64,000 nucleotides of DNA from positions 977,001 to 1,041,000 of the forward strand of contig NZ_CP019936.1 of the NCBI RefSeq assembly GCF_002009425.1. The letters are read 5' to 3'. This DNA comes from Thiosocius teredinicola. Its GTDB lineage: Bacteria; Pseudomonadota; Gammaproteobacteria; Chromatiales; Chromatiaceae. The notes beneath the pieces are model-generated. The model made no database searches, was not told where the DNA came from, and saw only the letters and a list, made by a program, of their open reading frames with translations. Each line of letters opens with the position of its first letter. The first letter of the stretch is position 1. The position numbers were made by a program, and so were the translations under genes. Positions 31,709-39,712 of the stretch are shown in pieces.

Positions 31709-31897
31709 ATGGAATACAAAATCGAACCAATCGGGGCAGAATTTTCCAACAAGGCTATTAGTCAGCTGGGCAACCATTTCACGGCGCATGCCAATGCAGG
31801 CTATAAGCTGCATTCGGTCTTTCAGGCTCAGCAAGCTGGTTGCTTGAGTATTGGTAGTCCCACCATTACCTACTTCGCTATCTACGTTAAAGAATAG
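31709..31897 (+). CDS. DUF4177-like small protein (cassette 60, second gene)
   Basis: ATG follows aaggagaacacca. The 62-residue protein begins MEYKIEPIGAEF, has an ISQLGNHFTAHANAGYKLHS centre and ends ITYFAIYVKE, the strand-helix-strand pattern of DUF4177 proteins. It is the second gene of a two-gene cassette, probably co-transcribed with the YidD-like gene. Confidence 0.7.
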   Translation: MEYKIEPIGAEFSNKAISQLGNHFTAHANAGYKLHSVFQAQQAGCLSIGSPTITYFAIYVKE

Positions 31898-31911
31898 GCA
31901 CGCACGAGTGC

Positions 31912-32043
31912 GCATAACAAGTCGTTCAAGCCGCTCGCTATGCTCGCTCGGACGCTCAGCACTCCGCACCGTGTTGCGTGCGGCTTCGCCATTTTCACGC
32001 AAACGGCGCTCCATGCTGAGCGCCGCTTAACTGGGCGTTAGAT
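31912..32043 (+). other. attC 60
   Basis: R'' GCATAAC, R' GTTAGAT, TT/AA, 132 bp; arm gctcagc/ctgagcg. Confidence 0.93.
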
Positions 32044-32057
32044 GCGCACCTAAGAAA

Positions 32058-32135
32058 ATGATTGCTGGCAAGCATGTGCCAGTAAATTGGCTGCTTTACA
32101 GCAAGAAGGTTTCGTGGTCCCGCAGTAGCGGCTAA
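32058..32135 (+). CDS. Family B micro-ORF, 25 codons (cassette 61)
   Basis: MIAGKHVPVNWLLYSKKVSW ending SRSSG, with the AGCGGC/GCCGCT stem intact. The second frame has two TAG codons (after YVVVV and before GGGAGG), the most damaged copy. A GTG frame from 32268 runs into attC 61. Confidence 0.4.
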   Translation: MIAGKHVPVNWLLYSKKVSWSRSSG

Positions 32136-32403
32136 AGCGGGCTATCGAGGCCGCTTTCTTTGGTGGTCAGCGATTATTCGCGGTACGTGGTTGTGGTGTA
32201 GGTTGGTAACCCGTGGCCCTTAATTAGCGAGCGCTTGCGAGGCTCGAGATAGGGAGGTTGTTTCGCTGTGCCAGTAGGAACGTCAGTGCAAATCGTCGCG
32301 CACGGTTATTTCGAGGCTGTGCCCAATGCCGGGAGTGCGCGCATTAATTGTGTCCCGCGCAAGCCCCTCTTTTTGGCCTCCGAGTTAACGCATTTCAAAA
32401 AGC

Positions 32404-32536
32404 ATCTAACAAGTCGGTCAAGCCGCTCGCATACGCTCACTCGGACGTTTGGTACTCCGCACCTTTCTGCGCATGGCTTCGCTATTTTTGCGCAAAAGGC
32501 GCTCCCCACCAAACGCCGCTTACCTGGGCGTTATAC
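32404..32536 (+). other. attC 61
   Basis: R'' ATCTAAC, R' GTTATAC, GT/AC, 133 bp; arm gtttggt. Confidence 0.93.
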
Positions 32537-32547
32537 GTAAAAAAAGC

Positions 32548-32952
32548 ATGAAGAAATTAATCAAGCCGTTGGCATGGTTCCTTTTCGGTACCCTCATGGC
32601 GTATGTTGGCTTTCTCGCCACCGGCTACATTGCCGTGTACATCGAAGCCAATGATCGAATGAAGTATGAAGCTGCCTATGCACTTGCTTACTTTAAAGTT
32701 CTGAAGCAGTTGGAAGAGGGCGATACGGAGAAAGCGAAACGTATGCTCAACTGGTATATCGATGCGCACTTTATTAAATTGAGTGAATATCGCTACTTAC
32801 AGAACTCTCTGTTAATCGAAGATATCGACCGATATCTGTGCCCAGTAGCACAATACAAGCTCGAAAATGAGTCCAGCGTTGAAGTTAAGCAAAGCCCCGC
32901 GAAGGAGCAAATACTTGAGTTGGCGAGAGAGATTCTTGATGAAGGGTGCTGA
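32548..32952 (+). CDS. Single-helix anchored protein (cassette 62)
   Basis: ATG 32548 opens a 134-residue protein with an N-terminal helix (about 8-31) and a long helical domain (RMKYEAAYALAYFKVLKQLE, then KAKRMLNWYIDAHFIKLSEY), ending in a charged tail with Cys. Likely inner-membrane anchored, periplasmic domain. Unrecognised. Confidence 0.7.
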   Translation: MKKLIKPLAWFLFGTLMAYVGFLATGYIAVYIEANDRMKYEAAYALAYFKVLKQLEEGDTEKAKRMLNWYIDAHFIKLSEYRYLQNSLLIEDIDRYLCPVAQYKLENESSVEVKQSPAKEQILELAREILDEGC

Positions 32953-32954
32953 GC

Positions 32955-33086
32955 GTATAACAAGTCGTTCAAGCCGCTCGCTAAGCTCGCTCGGACGTTT
33001 GGTACTCCGCGCCTTGTTGCGCATGGCTACGCCATACTTGCGCAAAAGGCGCTCCGAACCAAACGCCGCTTAACTGGGCGTTAGGC
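32955..33086 (+). other. attC 62
   Basis: R'' GTATAAC (pairs with preceding GTTATAC), R' GTTAGGC, TT/AA, 132 bp; arm gtttggt. Confidence 0.93.
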
Positions 33087-33479
33087 ATGCAAATGAAGAA
33101 CTTGGCGCTCGCGGCGACACTCGTCTTATCAGCTTGCTCTTCGAACCAAGCCCACAAGTACACAAAGGATGGCAGATTGGGAACGGAGTGTTGGGAAGGT
33201 GAGTGTCAGGTTACTGTTGCCCAGCTGGTGATCACTCCTGAGCGATATCACGGAAAGAAAGTCCAGGTATACGGGAAATTGTCCGTGAAATACGAGGCCT
33301 ATGGAGTGTTGTCAGGTGAACACGAAGTTTGGGTGAAGCTTACCGATGAACAAAAAAGAAGATTTGAGTCGCTTGATGGAAAGAAAGGTTTCGTTTCCGG
33401 TGTGTTTGATGGATTTGGTACGGGCCATCTTGGTATGTGGGGTGGAACCATTCAAGATGTCACACGCTTCGGTCCGTAG
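33087..33479 (+). CDS. Predicted lipoprotein, OB-fold-like (cassette 63)
   Basis: The 130-residue protein has a lipoprotein signal (MKNLALAATLVLSACSS). The mature part includes TECWEGECQVTVAQLVITPE and RYHGKKVQVYGKLSVKYEAY, a pattern seen in small OB-fold periplasmic proteins (the V-x-V-x-G-x-L strand). Two Cys close together may form a disulfide. ATG 33093 is an alternative start. Confidence 0.72.
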   Translation: MQMKNLALAATLVLSACSSNQAHKYTKDGRLGTECWEGECQVTVAQLVITPERYHGKKVQVYGKLSVKYEAYGVLSGEHEVWVKLTDEQKRRFESLDGKKGFVSGVFDGFGTGHLGMWGGTIQDVTRFGP

Positions 33480-33482
33480 AAT

Positions 33483-33613
33483 GCCTAACAAGTCGTTCAA
33501 GCCGCTCGCGGGGCTCGCTCGGACGCTTTGCACTCCGCGCCTGCTGCGCATGCCTTCGGCATTGTTTCGCAGCAGGCGCTCCGCGCAAAGCGCCGCTTAA
33601 CTGGGCGTTAGGC
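33483..33613 (+). other. attC 63
   Basis: R'' GCCTAAC, R' GTTAGGC, TT/AA, 131 bp; arm ctttgcac. Confidence 0.93.
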
Positions 33614-33619
33614 AAGGGA

Positions 33620-33940
33620 ATGAAAGCAGAAGAAATCGAGCTTCATGATGCCACTATGGATGGGCTATCAATTAACTACCCGAAAAGAAGAGTCGAGTTG
33701 AGCATTTCCTACTATCCGGAGGCAGAAAACTCGAAAACAAGGGTGCCAGCCAAGATCGTGTTTAAAGGCGTTGAAAATGTTAGCGAGGTTGCCAATCTCA
33801 TCGATCTAGAGAGAAATCGCAGCGCGGGCAACATTGCATACTGGCATCCAGCGACGAAGGGAGGCACCACGTACATCTATCTGGTAAGTGGAGTGCTTGC
33901 GATTACGGCGAAATCCGTAAAGGTGAAAGTGCATGCCTAA
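33620..33940 (+). CDS. Hypothetical beta-rich protein (cassette 64)
   Basis: ATG 33620 (aaggga before it) gives 106 residues: IELHDATMDGLSINYPKRRV, ELSISYYPEAENSKTRVPAK, then AYWHPATKGGTTYIYLVSGV. All-beta, cytoplasmic; LHDA-x-L/M-x-G patterns occur in immunity-like proteins, but I do not assign a family. TAA in R'' of attC 64. Confidence 0.7.
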   Translation: MKAEEIELHDATMDGLSINYPKRRVELSISYYPEAENSKTRVPAKIVFKGVENVSEVANLIDLERNRSAGNIAYWHPATKGGTTYIYLVSGVLAITAKSVKVKVHA

Positions 33941-34066
33941 CAAGTTGTTCAAGCCGTTCGCTACGCTCACTCGGACATTCAGCACTCCGCACTGGCTCAG
34001 GCATGGCTACGCCATTTTGCCCGAGCCAGCGCTCCCTGCTGAATGCCGCTTAACTGGGCGTTAGGG
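33935..34066 (+). other. attC 64
   Basis: R'' GCCTAAC, R' GTTAGGG, TT/AA, 132 bp; arm attcagc. Confidence 0.93.
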
Positions 34067-34085
34067 CTAAAAAGGGACAGAGCCA

Positions 34086-34691
34086 TTGAAGAACAACTAC
34101 GTCCTGATTGATTACGAGAATGTTCAGCCAAAAAGTTTCGCGCTACTTGATGGCCATGATTTCAAGGTCATCGTATTCGTTGGGTCTAATCAGGCAAAGA
34201 TACCTTTTGAGCTTGTGTCCGCAATCCAGGAACTTGGGAGCAGCGCAAAATACGTAAAGATCGGCGGTAATGGTCCGAATGCTCTAGATTTCCACATTGC
34301 TTTCTATATGGGCCAAATCTCCGAGCAGGATCCGGATGCGTATTTCCATATAATTTCAAGAGATACGGGCTTTGATCCGCTCATCAGGCATCTGCGAGAA
34401 AAGAAGATCTTTGCACAGCGTGAAAAAGATCTTGCTGAAATACCGCTGGTTCGTATTTCAAACGCGAATACCATCGATGAAAAAGTCGAAGCGGTCGTCG
34501 AGAGGCTTTCCGCCCTCGGGCACTCAAGGCCACGGAAAGTGCAAACGCTCAAGAATACGATTAATGCGCTTTTCGCAAAAAAGCTCGAAGAAGATCAGTT
34601 GGTGGCGCTGGTTGAGCGTATGAAGCAGCGAAAACTGCTGGTAGTTGAGAATGAGAAAGTTGCTTACAGGCCGCCGATCAGTCAGCCCTAA
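34086..34691 (+). CDS. NYN/PIN-like nuclease domain protein (cassette 65)
   Basis: TTG 34086 begins a 201-residue protein. The N-terminal domain has PIN-like acidic motifs: YVLIDYENVQP, GGNGPNALDFHIAFYMG and IISRDTGFDPLIRHL, with Asp at each expected metal position. The C-terminal 60 residues form a winged-helix-like LVALVERMKQRKLLVVENEK. Such proteins are putative RNases. GGGACAG before the TTG is a modest ribosome site. Confidence 0.8.
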   Translation: MKNNYVLIDYENVQPKSFALLDGHDFKVIVFVGSNQAKIPFELVSAIQELGSSAKYVKIGGNGPNALDFHIAFYMGQISEQDPDAYFHIISRDTGFDPLIRHLREKKIFAQREKDLAEIPLVRISNANTIDEKVEAVVERLSALGHSRPRKVQTLKNTINALFAKKLEEDQLVALVERMKQRKLLVVENEKVAYRPPISQP

Positions 34692-34820
34692 CAAGGCGGT
34701 CAAGCCGTTCGCCTGCGGCTCACTCGGACGTTCAGCACTCCGCGCCTGCTCGCGCATGGCTTCGCCATTTTTGCGCGATCAGTCGCTCCGAGCTGAACGC
34801 CGCTTACCTGGGCGTTAGCT
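34686..34820 (+). other. attC 65
   Basis: R'' CCCTAAC, R' GTTAGCT, GT/AC, 135 bp; arm gttcagc, like attC 19. Confidence 0.93.
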
Positions 34821-34836
34821 GTAAAAGAAATCGGTC

Positions 34837-35166
34837 ATGGAAATACGTTCGGAACACCCAATGCCAACACGTCCTTGCCAATATTGTTTGGCCATGCAGA
34901 ATGACAGCGTGTTCGCAGATTTCGGAGTCGACGAAAAAGGCTGTCTGTATCTTCTGCGCATTTCCTACGATGGGTATGGCTGCTGCGAGCCGGAAGAACA
35001 ATCAAACCTCGGTGTTATTGGCAAAGAAAGTTCTAATCGGCTCATTGCGCTCATTAAAAGCAACGATCTAGGAAAGCCCGAGGCAAGTTCGATACTTAGA
35101 GAGTATTTTCTAGAAAACCGAGATAAGCTCTGGCCGGAAGCACTGAACGAACATGGGTTGGTCTGA
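34837..35166 (+). CDS. Hypothetical protein with CxxC (cassette 66)
   Basis: The 109-residue protein starts with PTRPCQYCLAMQNDSVFADF, has a CLYLLRISYDGYGCCEP strand region and a helical end (NRLIALIKSNDLGKPEASSI, LREYFLENRDKLWPEAL). Possible Zn site from five Cys. No family assigned. Confidence 0.68.
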   Translation: MEIRSEHPMPTRPCQYCLAMQNDSVFADFGVDEKGCLYLLRISYDGYGCCEPEEQSNLGVIGKESSNRLIALIKSNDLGKPEASSILREYFLENRDKLWPEALNEHGLV

Positions 35167-35186
35167 AATGCAAAACCCCGAGCAAC

Positions 35187-35319
35187 AGCTAACAAGGCGT
35201 TCAAGCCGCTCGCTATGCTCGCTCGGACATTCAGCACTCCACACCTGCTCGGGCATGCCTTCGGCATTGTTCCCCGAGCATGCGCTCCATGCTGAATGCC
35301 GCTTAACCTGGCGTTAGCG
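35187..35319 (+). other. attC 66
   Basis: R'' AGCTAAC, R' GTTAGCG, TT/AA, 133 bp; arm attcagc, with cactccaca. Confidence 0.93.
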
Positions 35320-35329
35320 CTAAAAAGCA

Positions 35330-35740
35330 ATGAACGATGAGCAACTAGGGAAAATCGAGAGGTATATCGATGCTTGGATTGGGGAAATACCTTTCAGGTT
35401 TCCGTGCTCGAGAACGGAAACTCTCCGCTTCTACATCCGAGCCGGTGAAGATGGTCCAAACTTCGATCAACGGAAAATCGTTGAAGATCTTGCTATCCGT
35501 TATGAAGCACTGTGGCCAACAATTTTCACAAAGCTTGGGGAGATGCGTTCTGAGAATGCTGGCGCGATCTCCGAAACAATGCCGAAGCCTAGACTACTTC
35601 TCACGATTCCCGGAATTTTTGAATCAGAGATTTGTGATTTTGAGCTTGGCTACGAATTCGAAGATGAAGAAGCGGAGGGGGCAGGCTACTTTCTCGGGTT
35701 TTCCGAGTGGGCTCTAAAAGTGGCGGTCAGGGCTAGCTAA
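35330..35740 (+). CDS. Hypothetical acidic protein (cassette 67)
   Basis: The 136-residue protein has FYIRAGEDGPNFDQRKIVED, a helical middle (LAIRYEALWPTIFTKLGEMR) and a strand FELGYEFEDEEAEGAGYFLG before SEWALKV. This helix-strand order is like small immunity-type proteins, but no specific family is claimed. Confidence 0.68.
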   Translation: MNDEQLGKIERYIDAWIGEIPFRFPCSRTETLRFYIRAGEDGPNFDQRKIVEDLAIRYEALWPTIFTKLGEMRSENAGAISETMPKPRLLLTIPGIFESEICDFELGYEFEDEEAEGAGYFLGFSEWALKVAVRAS

Positions 35741-35752
35741 GTTGGGTCGAGG

Positions 35753-35884
35753 CGCTAACAAGGCGTTCAAGCCGCTCGCTATGCTCGCTCGGACGCCCAG
35801 CACTCCGCACCGTGTTGCGCATGGCTTCGCCATTGTTGCGCAAACGGTGCTCCGTACTGGCCGCCGCTTAACTGGGCGTTAGGC
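35753..35884 (+). other. attC 67
   Basis: R'' CGCTAAC, R' GTTAGGC, TT/AA, 132 bp; arm gcccagc/ctggccg. Confidence 0.93.
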
Positions 35885-35900
35885 GAAACAAGGAGGAAAA

Positions 35901-36137
35901 ATGTCGAGAAAAAGGGATCCGAACGAGCACCGAGAATGCCTTAGGCTATTCGGCATCGAGCTAAAGAAAGAAATAACTAGCAATCTTGCGTTTTGGGAAA
36001 AACACAATCCCGAGGCAGCGAAACAACGTGCAGCTGCGTTTTCTCTTGTATTGTCGGCTATGCGAGATGCCGCAGAGTCAGCCAATGTTCCCCTCCAAGA
36101 TATCGGCATTGAAGATTTCACGCTGAGGGTAAATTGA
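35901..36137 (+). CDS. Small helical protein (cassette 68)
   Basis: ATG follows aaGGAGGaaaa. The 78-residue protein is basic and helical (RKRDPNEHRECLRLFGIELK, EAAKQRAAAFSLVLSAMRDA). Cytoplasmic, unknown role. A second small ORF follows in the same cassette. Confidence 0.68.
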   Translation: MSRKRDPNEHRECLRLFGIELKKEITSNLAFWEKHNPEAAKQRAAAFSLVLSAMRDAAESANVPLQDIGIEDFTLRVN

Positions 36138-36153
36138 AGGCAGGCTTCAAGGA

Positions 36154-36381
36154 ATGTGGCAAATGAAGAACACATTATTCGTGTCAGTAGCATTCGCAGC
36201 AGCGGAGATTTCTTGCGGGCTACCAGAAGGTTGGTTCCAGCAGTCGGTGGCGCCTAACAAGGCGTTCAAGCCGCTCGCTAAGCTCACTCGGACGTTTGGT
36301 ACTCCGCACCTTTTTGCGCATGGCTTCGCCATACTTGCGCAAACGGCGCTCCGCACCAAACGCCGCTTAACTGGGCGTTAG
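36154..36381 (+). CDS. Small ORF with signal-like start reading into attC 68
   Basis: MWQMKNTLFVSVAFAAAEIS begins like a signal peptide, with Cys soon after (EISCGLPEGW) as in a lipobox-like arrangement. The frame enters attC 68 after 34 codons and ends in R'. It could be a short secreted peptide or a remnant. Confidence 0.3.
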   Translation: MWQMKNTLFVSVAFAAAEISCGLPEGWFQQSVAPNKAFKPLAKLTRTFGTPHLFAHGFAILAQTALRTKRRLTGR

Positions 36382-36383
36382 AC
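36252..36383 (+). other. attC 68
   Basis: R'' GCCTAAC, R' GTTAGAC, TT/AA, 132 bp; arm gtttggt. Confidence 0.93.
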
Positions 36384-36414
36384 AGTAGCTTGATATCAAA
36401 CGAGGGAGCAGTTT

Positions 36415-36981
36415 ATGTGGCTATTAATTGGATATTTGTCAATTTCGTTGACTTTGGGGTTTTTGCTGGGCTCTTCAAATACCCCGGTCATTGGCGTATT
36501 TATTACTGGTTTTTTAGCCCTTGTGGGCACAGTGGTTGGTGCCAAATACTTATTCGATTTTCCTGATTCCCAGCAGAACCTGATGCCTATCGTGGGCAAA
36601 TCTCTTTTCGTTCTTTCTCTTGGGGTTGCGTCCGGCACTATAGCGGGAGAAAAATATCGAAACGGGATCCACGATAGAGGGAGTAGAAGTTTTCCTTGGT
36701 CCAAAGATAATGCTCCAACAACTACACATGAGGCGATAGACTGGATAGCGCTTAGCGAAAAACTATCAAACCTCGGTTATAGTCAAAGTGCCATCATCGA
36801 ATTATACAGAATTCGAGTTGTCGAGAGAAAGGAACTATCGGAATTGATCCGTAAAGAAACCGCAAAAGGAGTAGACCCGTTTAATATAACGAAGCTATAT
36901 GATTCGACTAATCCTTTTAATACCATGCTGGGCACAGTGGAAGCCGAAGAGCGGGTCCGTGGCCCGGCCAGCATCGAGTAA
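36415..36981 (+). CDS. Membrane protein of two-gene cassette 69
   Basis: ATG lies 9 bases after GGGAG. The 188-residue protein has hydrophobic helices at about 3-20, 24-44 and 62-76, then a soluble helical part (AIDWIALSEKLSNLGYSQSA, EKLSN...RKELSELIRKETAK) ending in a charged tail. The cassette is more AT-rich than neighbours. The next gene, a secreted Cys-rich peptide, starts 13 bases later, so the two are probably co-translated. Confidence 0.72.
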   Translation: MWLLIGYLSISLTLGFLLGSSNTPVIGVFITGFLALVGTVVGAKYLFDFPDSQQNLMPIVGKSLFVLSLGVASGTIAGEKYRNGIHDRGSRSFPWSKDNAPTTTHEAIDWIALSEKLSNLGYSQSAIIELYRIRVVERKELSELIRKETAKGVDPFNITKLYDSTNPFNTMLGTVEAEERVRGPASIE

Positions 36982-36994
36982 ATGGAGAGTCTTG

Positions 36995-37252
36995 ATGAAG
37001 AAAGTTGTGATCGCTGCACTTTTATCCTTTGCCACCACTGTCGCAGCAGGAGATGCGTCGATTAATACAAATCTCGAGGAATTAAGTTTAGAAGCCACTA
37101 GGATTGCCAGAGGTCCAACCTGCGATTGGGGAGAATGTATGGATAATTGCTATGCGCAGAGAAACAGGTGCTTTGATAGAAATAACCCTGCCAGTGTGTG
37201 CGATCCTGAGTACGATAGCTGCAAAGGTTGGTGCAACAACGCCTGTAGATAG
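36995..37252 (+). CDS. Secreted Cys-rich small protein (cassette 69)
   Basis: The 85-residue product has a signal peptide (MKKVVIAALLSFATTVAAG, cut near AAG) and a mature part with eight Cys in the last 40 residues: TCDWGECMDNCYAQRNRC, then VCDPEYDSCKGWCNNACR. Four disulfides are possible, giving a compact exported mini-protein. GGAG precedes the ATG. No family recognised. Confidence 0.75.
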   Translation: MKKVVIAALLSFATTVAAGDASINTNLEELSLEATRIARGPTCDWGECMDNCYAQRNRCFDRNNPASVCDPEYDSCKGWCNNACR

Positions 37253-37261
37253 CGAGTATTT

Positions 37262-37394
37262 ATCTAACAAGTCGTTCAAGCCGCTCACTATGCTCGCTCG
37301 GACATTCAGCACTCCGCACTTGCTCGGGCATGCCTTCGGCATTGTTCCCCGAACAAGCGCTCCATGCTGAATGCCGCTTAACTGGGCGTTATGC
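37262..37394 (+). other. attC 69
   Basis: R'' ATCTAAC, R' GTTATGC, TT/AA, 133 bp; arm attcagc. R'' mismatches the cassette's left edge GTTAGAC at one base. Confidence 0.93.
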
Positions 37395-37400
37395 ATAAAA

Positions 37401-37847
37401 ATGAGCCTTTCGTTTACTTGGAGTAAATCGTCGGAAAATGTAGCTCACTTCGGAATGATGGTGGGTGAACGCTCGTGGGAATTTGAAGGAACAGATGCCA
37501 TTGATAGCCTTGGAGAGTTTGCCGAAGTAACTAGCTCAACTGTCTTAGAAGGCCGCGAAGCAAAAGTCGCGTTCGAGAATGAACCCGGTCAGCATCTTCT
37601 CGGAATGGCGCCTCTTGGCGATGGTAGAGTTGAAATCAAATTGGTGTGGGTAGCCATCCCCTATGCGGTTTTAGGAGGCCAAGCGCAGGAAGAAGTGCTG
37701 GCAATTTTTGAAGTTTCGGTCGCGGAGTTGCTTGGTGCTGTGCGCTCCATGCTTGCTGAGGTGCAAAAGCATTGCGGTGCTGCTGGAAGAACCCTTGGTA
37801 AGTATCCGTTTCCCGAAGCTGCGTTCGAAAGGTTGAAGAATGCATAA
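37401..37847 (+). CDS. Hypothetical protein (cassette 70)
   Basis: ATG 37401 gives 148 residues: a beta-rich first part (FTWSKSSENVAHFGMMVGER, KVAFENEPGQHLLGM, VEIKLVWVAIPY) and a C-terminal helical part (SVAELLGAVRSMLAEVQKHC). No motif is decisive. TAA in R'' of attC 70. Confidence 0.68.
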   Translation: MSLSFTWSKSSENVAHFGMMVGERSWEFEGTDAIDSLGEFAEVTSSTVLEGREAKVAFENEPGQHLLGMAPLGDGRVEIKLVWVAIPYAVLGGQAQEEVLAIFEVSVAELLGAVRSMLAEVQKHCGAAGRTLGKYPFPEAAFERLKNA

Positions 37848-37973
37848 CAAGGCGGTCAAGCCGTTCGCTATGCTCACTCGGACGTTTGGTACTCCGCGTG
37901 CGCTTGCGCATGGCTTCGCCATTTTTGCGCAGCCCCCGCTCCGTACCAAACGCCGCTTACCTTGGCGTTATGC
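37842..37973 (+). other. attC 70
   Basis: R'' GCATAAC, R' GTTATGC, GT/AC, 132 bp; arm gtttggt. Confidence 0.93.
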
Positions 37974-37986
37974 TAAAAGAGGATTT

Positions 37987-38415
37987 ATGAAACAAATATT
38001 ATTTCTATCATGCCTGGCTCTTACTCTCGCAGGTTGCGCAGCCAATGCATACAAAGAGCCCTCAAAAGATGAGCCTCACGCAATTTTCAATACCAATGCA
38101 AAGTTGGTCCCGATCGAGATAGATGGTGGTCCGAGACCGAACTGGAAGATGTCGAACTGGACCTATCGTCTACGCCCTGGAAAAGTCAGCATGTTTGTGG
38201 GTGCGGAGGCGACTGGAGTCCTTCGTGCTTATGGGGGCATTGAGTTTGTTGCGGAAAGCGGGGCTACCTATGAACCCGTTCTGGAAAATGGGCTCGAAAC
38301 AGTAACGCTGAGTATCATGAATTCTGAAACAAAGGAAATAGTGGCCTCAAGCGAACTCAGAAAGCAGGTGGCACCATATGGATATGCGGTGCCCATAGTC
38401 GTTCCGTCGAGATAG
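37987..38415 (+). CDS. Predicted lipoprotein (cassette 71)
   Basis: ATG follows gagg. The 142-residue protein has signal MKQILFLSCLALTLAGCAAN with Cys 17 in the lipobox. The mature part is beta-rich (TYRLRPGKVSMFVGAEATGV, FVAESGATYEPVLENG), Ig-like in look. Envelope-located, function unknown. Confidence 0.75.
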   Translation: MKQILFLSCLALTLAGCAANAYKEPSKDEPHAIFNTNAKLVPIEIDGGPRPNWKMSNWTYRLRPGKVSMFVGAEATGVLRAYGGIEFVAESGATYEPVLENGLETVTLSIMNSETKEIVASSELRKQVAPYGYAVPIVVPSR

Positions 38416-38462
38416 CATTCGATGTTTTCTGTGCCGTTAGCGCAGTTCCCAAGAACGATGCG

Positions 38463-38594
38463 GCATAACAAGTCGTTTAAGCCGCTCGCTATGCTCGCTC
38501 GGACGCTCGGTACTCCGCACCTTATTGCGCATGGCTTCGCCATTGTTGCGCAAAAGGTGCTCCGAACCGATCGCCGCTTAACTGGGCGTTAGGT
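38463..38594 (+). other. attC 71
   Basis: R'' GCATAAC with aagtcgtttaa, R' GTTAGGT, TT/AA, 132 bp; arm gctcggt/accgatc. Confidence 0.93.
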
Positions 38595-38626
38595 GAAGAA
38601 CAGACTCATCAGTATATGGAGCGAAA

Positions 38627-38860
38627 ATGGCTAAAGATCGATTCACGATTCCTTTGAATTGCCCAAAATGCGGGAAAACGGGCGAAGCTCATTGTTGGCA
38701 AGAAGATGGATGGGCTTTCGCAAAAGGCAATACTGCAACCACAGTTGCCGAGGTGACGCCTGGCTTCACACGAGTCAATAAGGCTAGTTACTGGGGCGAA
38801 GATGTGAATTTTGTTTGCGATGAATGCAACGAACTCTCAGCAGGAAAGAATACAGCCTAA
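38627..38860 (+). CDS. Zinc-ribbon small protein (cassette 72, first gene)
   Basis: The 77-residue protein has CPKCGKTGEAHCW near the N-terminus and FVCDECNEL near the C-terminus, two CxxC pairs of a zinc ribbon split by about 45 residues. Start ATG follows gcgaaa. The second gene of the cassette starts 67 bases later. Confidence 0.7.
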   Translation: MAKDRFTIPLNCPKCGKTGEAHCWQEDGWAFAKGNTATTVAEVTPGFTRVNKASYWGEDVNFVCDECNELSAGKNTA

Positions 38861-38927
38861 CTCACACTCAGAAATTTAATCAGCATCAGGCCTTATCCAA
38901 AGAAACGAAAACGTATTAGCAAAGAAG

Positions 38928-39185
38928 ATGAAAGCCACAGAAATCCCTCTTATCAGTCCATCGAAGGTACCAATTACCGGGCTACTCACTGAATCAGGTG
39001 AGGTGTGCCCGGTGAAATGCTTTTTCTCCCGCCATAACGGTCAGAATAATTTCTTCTTCGAGGTTCCAGAAGGGCTCACGAGCCAGCTGGTTAACAAAGA
39101 TGGTGATCGAGTCTTTGTTGATCAAAATGGCGAGCATTGGCCCTCAGGAGACGTCATGTGGGAATCAACTCCGCCAATCACCTAA
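38928..39185 (+). CDS. Hypothetical protein (cassette 72, second gene)
   Basis: 85 residues: EIPLISPSKVPITGLLTESG, EVCPVKCFFSRHNGQNNFFF, then GDRVFVDQNGEHWPSG. Beta-rich, no signal; two Cys near residue 28. TAA in R'' of attC 72. Confidence 0.6.
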   Translation: MKATEIPLISPSKVPITGLLTESGEVCPVKCFFSRHNGQNNFFFEVPEGLTSQLVNKDGDRVFVDQNGEHWPSGDVMWESTPPIT

Positions 39186-39310
39186 CAAGTCGTTCAAGCC
39201 GCTCGCTACGCTCGCTCGGACGCTTCGCACTCCGCACCCGCTGCGCATGCCTTCGGCATTGTTGCGCAGCCGGCGCTCCGCGCGAAGCGCCGCTTAACTG
39301 GGCGTTAGCC
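39180..39310 (+). other. attC 72
   Basis: R'' ACCTAAC, R' GTTAGCC, TT/AA, 131 bp; arm cttcgcac/gcgcgaag. Confidence 0.93.
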
Positions 39311-39367
39311 ACGGTCTTTTTTAATTTTGCTAAGGCAAGGGAAGTGCTTCTTCAAAGAACAACAAAA

Positions 39368-39712
39368 ATGAGCAGGGCAGGTGGCTTTTTGAAGAAGTCA
39401 GGCCAATGTGATCATTTCACTTCTAGAAGCAATGCGTCAGCTTTAGCCGCAAGATGGTGGTCAACGCAGAAAGACCGTGGATCGTCGGCCAAGGTGCCCG
39501 CGGGAACACCCTTTGGTCCGCAAATATTTGCCGCGTTGGCTTTTACTTCAGAAAGTGTAAATTTCGGGCAAAGGTTTTGTGGGGCGCAATGCAAAGCAGG
39601 CTTCTTGTTTGCTCGTGCAAAGTTCACGGCTAACAAGGCGTTCAAGCCGCTCGTCGCTTTGCTCCTCACTGGGACGCCCGGCTTCGCCGGTCGCCCCTTA
39701 ACACGGCGTTAG
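39368..39712 (+). CDS. Doubtful ORF of cassette 73 reading into attC 73
   Basis: ATG 39368 opens 87 codons before attC (MSRAGGFLKKSGQCDHFTSR, WWSTQKDRGSSAKV, FGQRFCGAQC) and ends inside attC 73. A minus-strand frame is open over much of the same stretch (from 39669), so strand is not settled. Low-complexity; no domain. Confidence 0.3.
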   Translation: MSRAGGFLKKSGQCDHFTSRSNASALAARWWSTQKDRGSSAKVPAGTPFGPQIFAALAFTSESVNFGQRFCGAQCKAGFLFARAKFTANKAFKPLVALLLTGTPGFAGRPLTRR

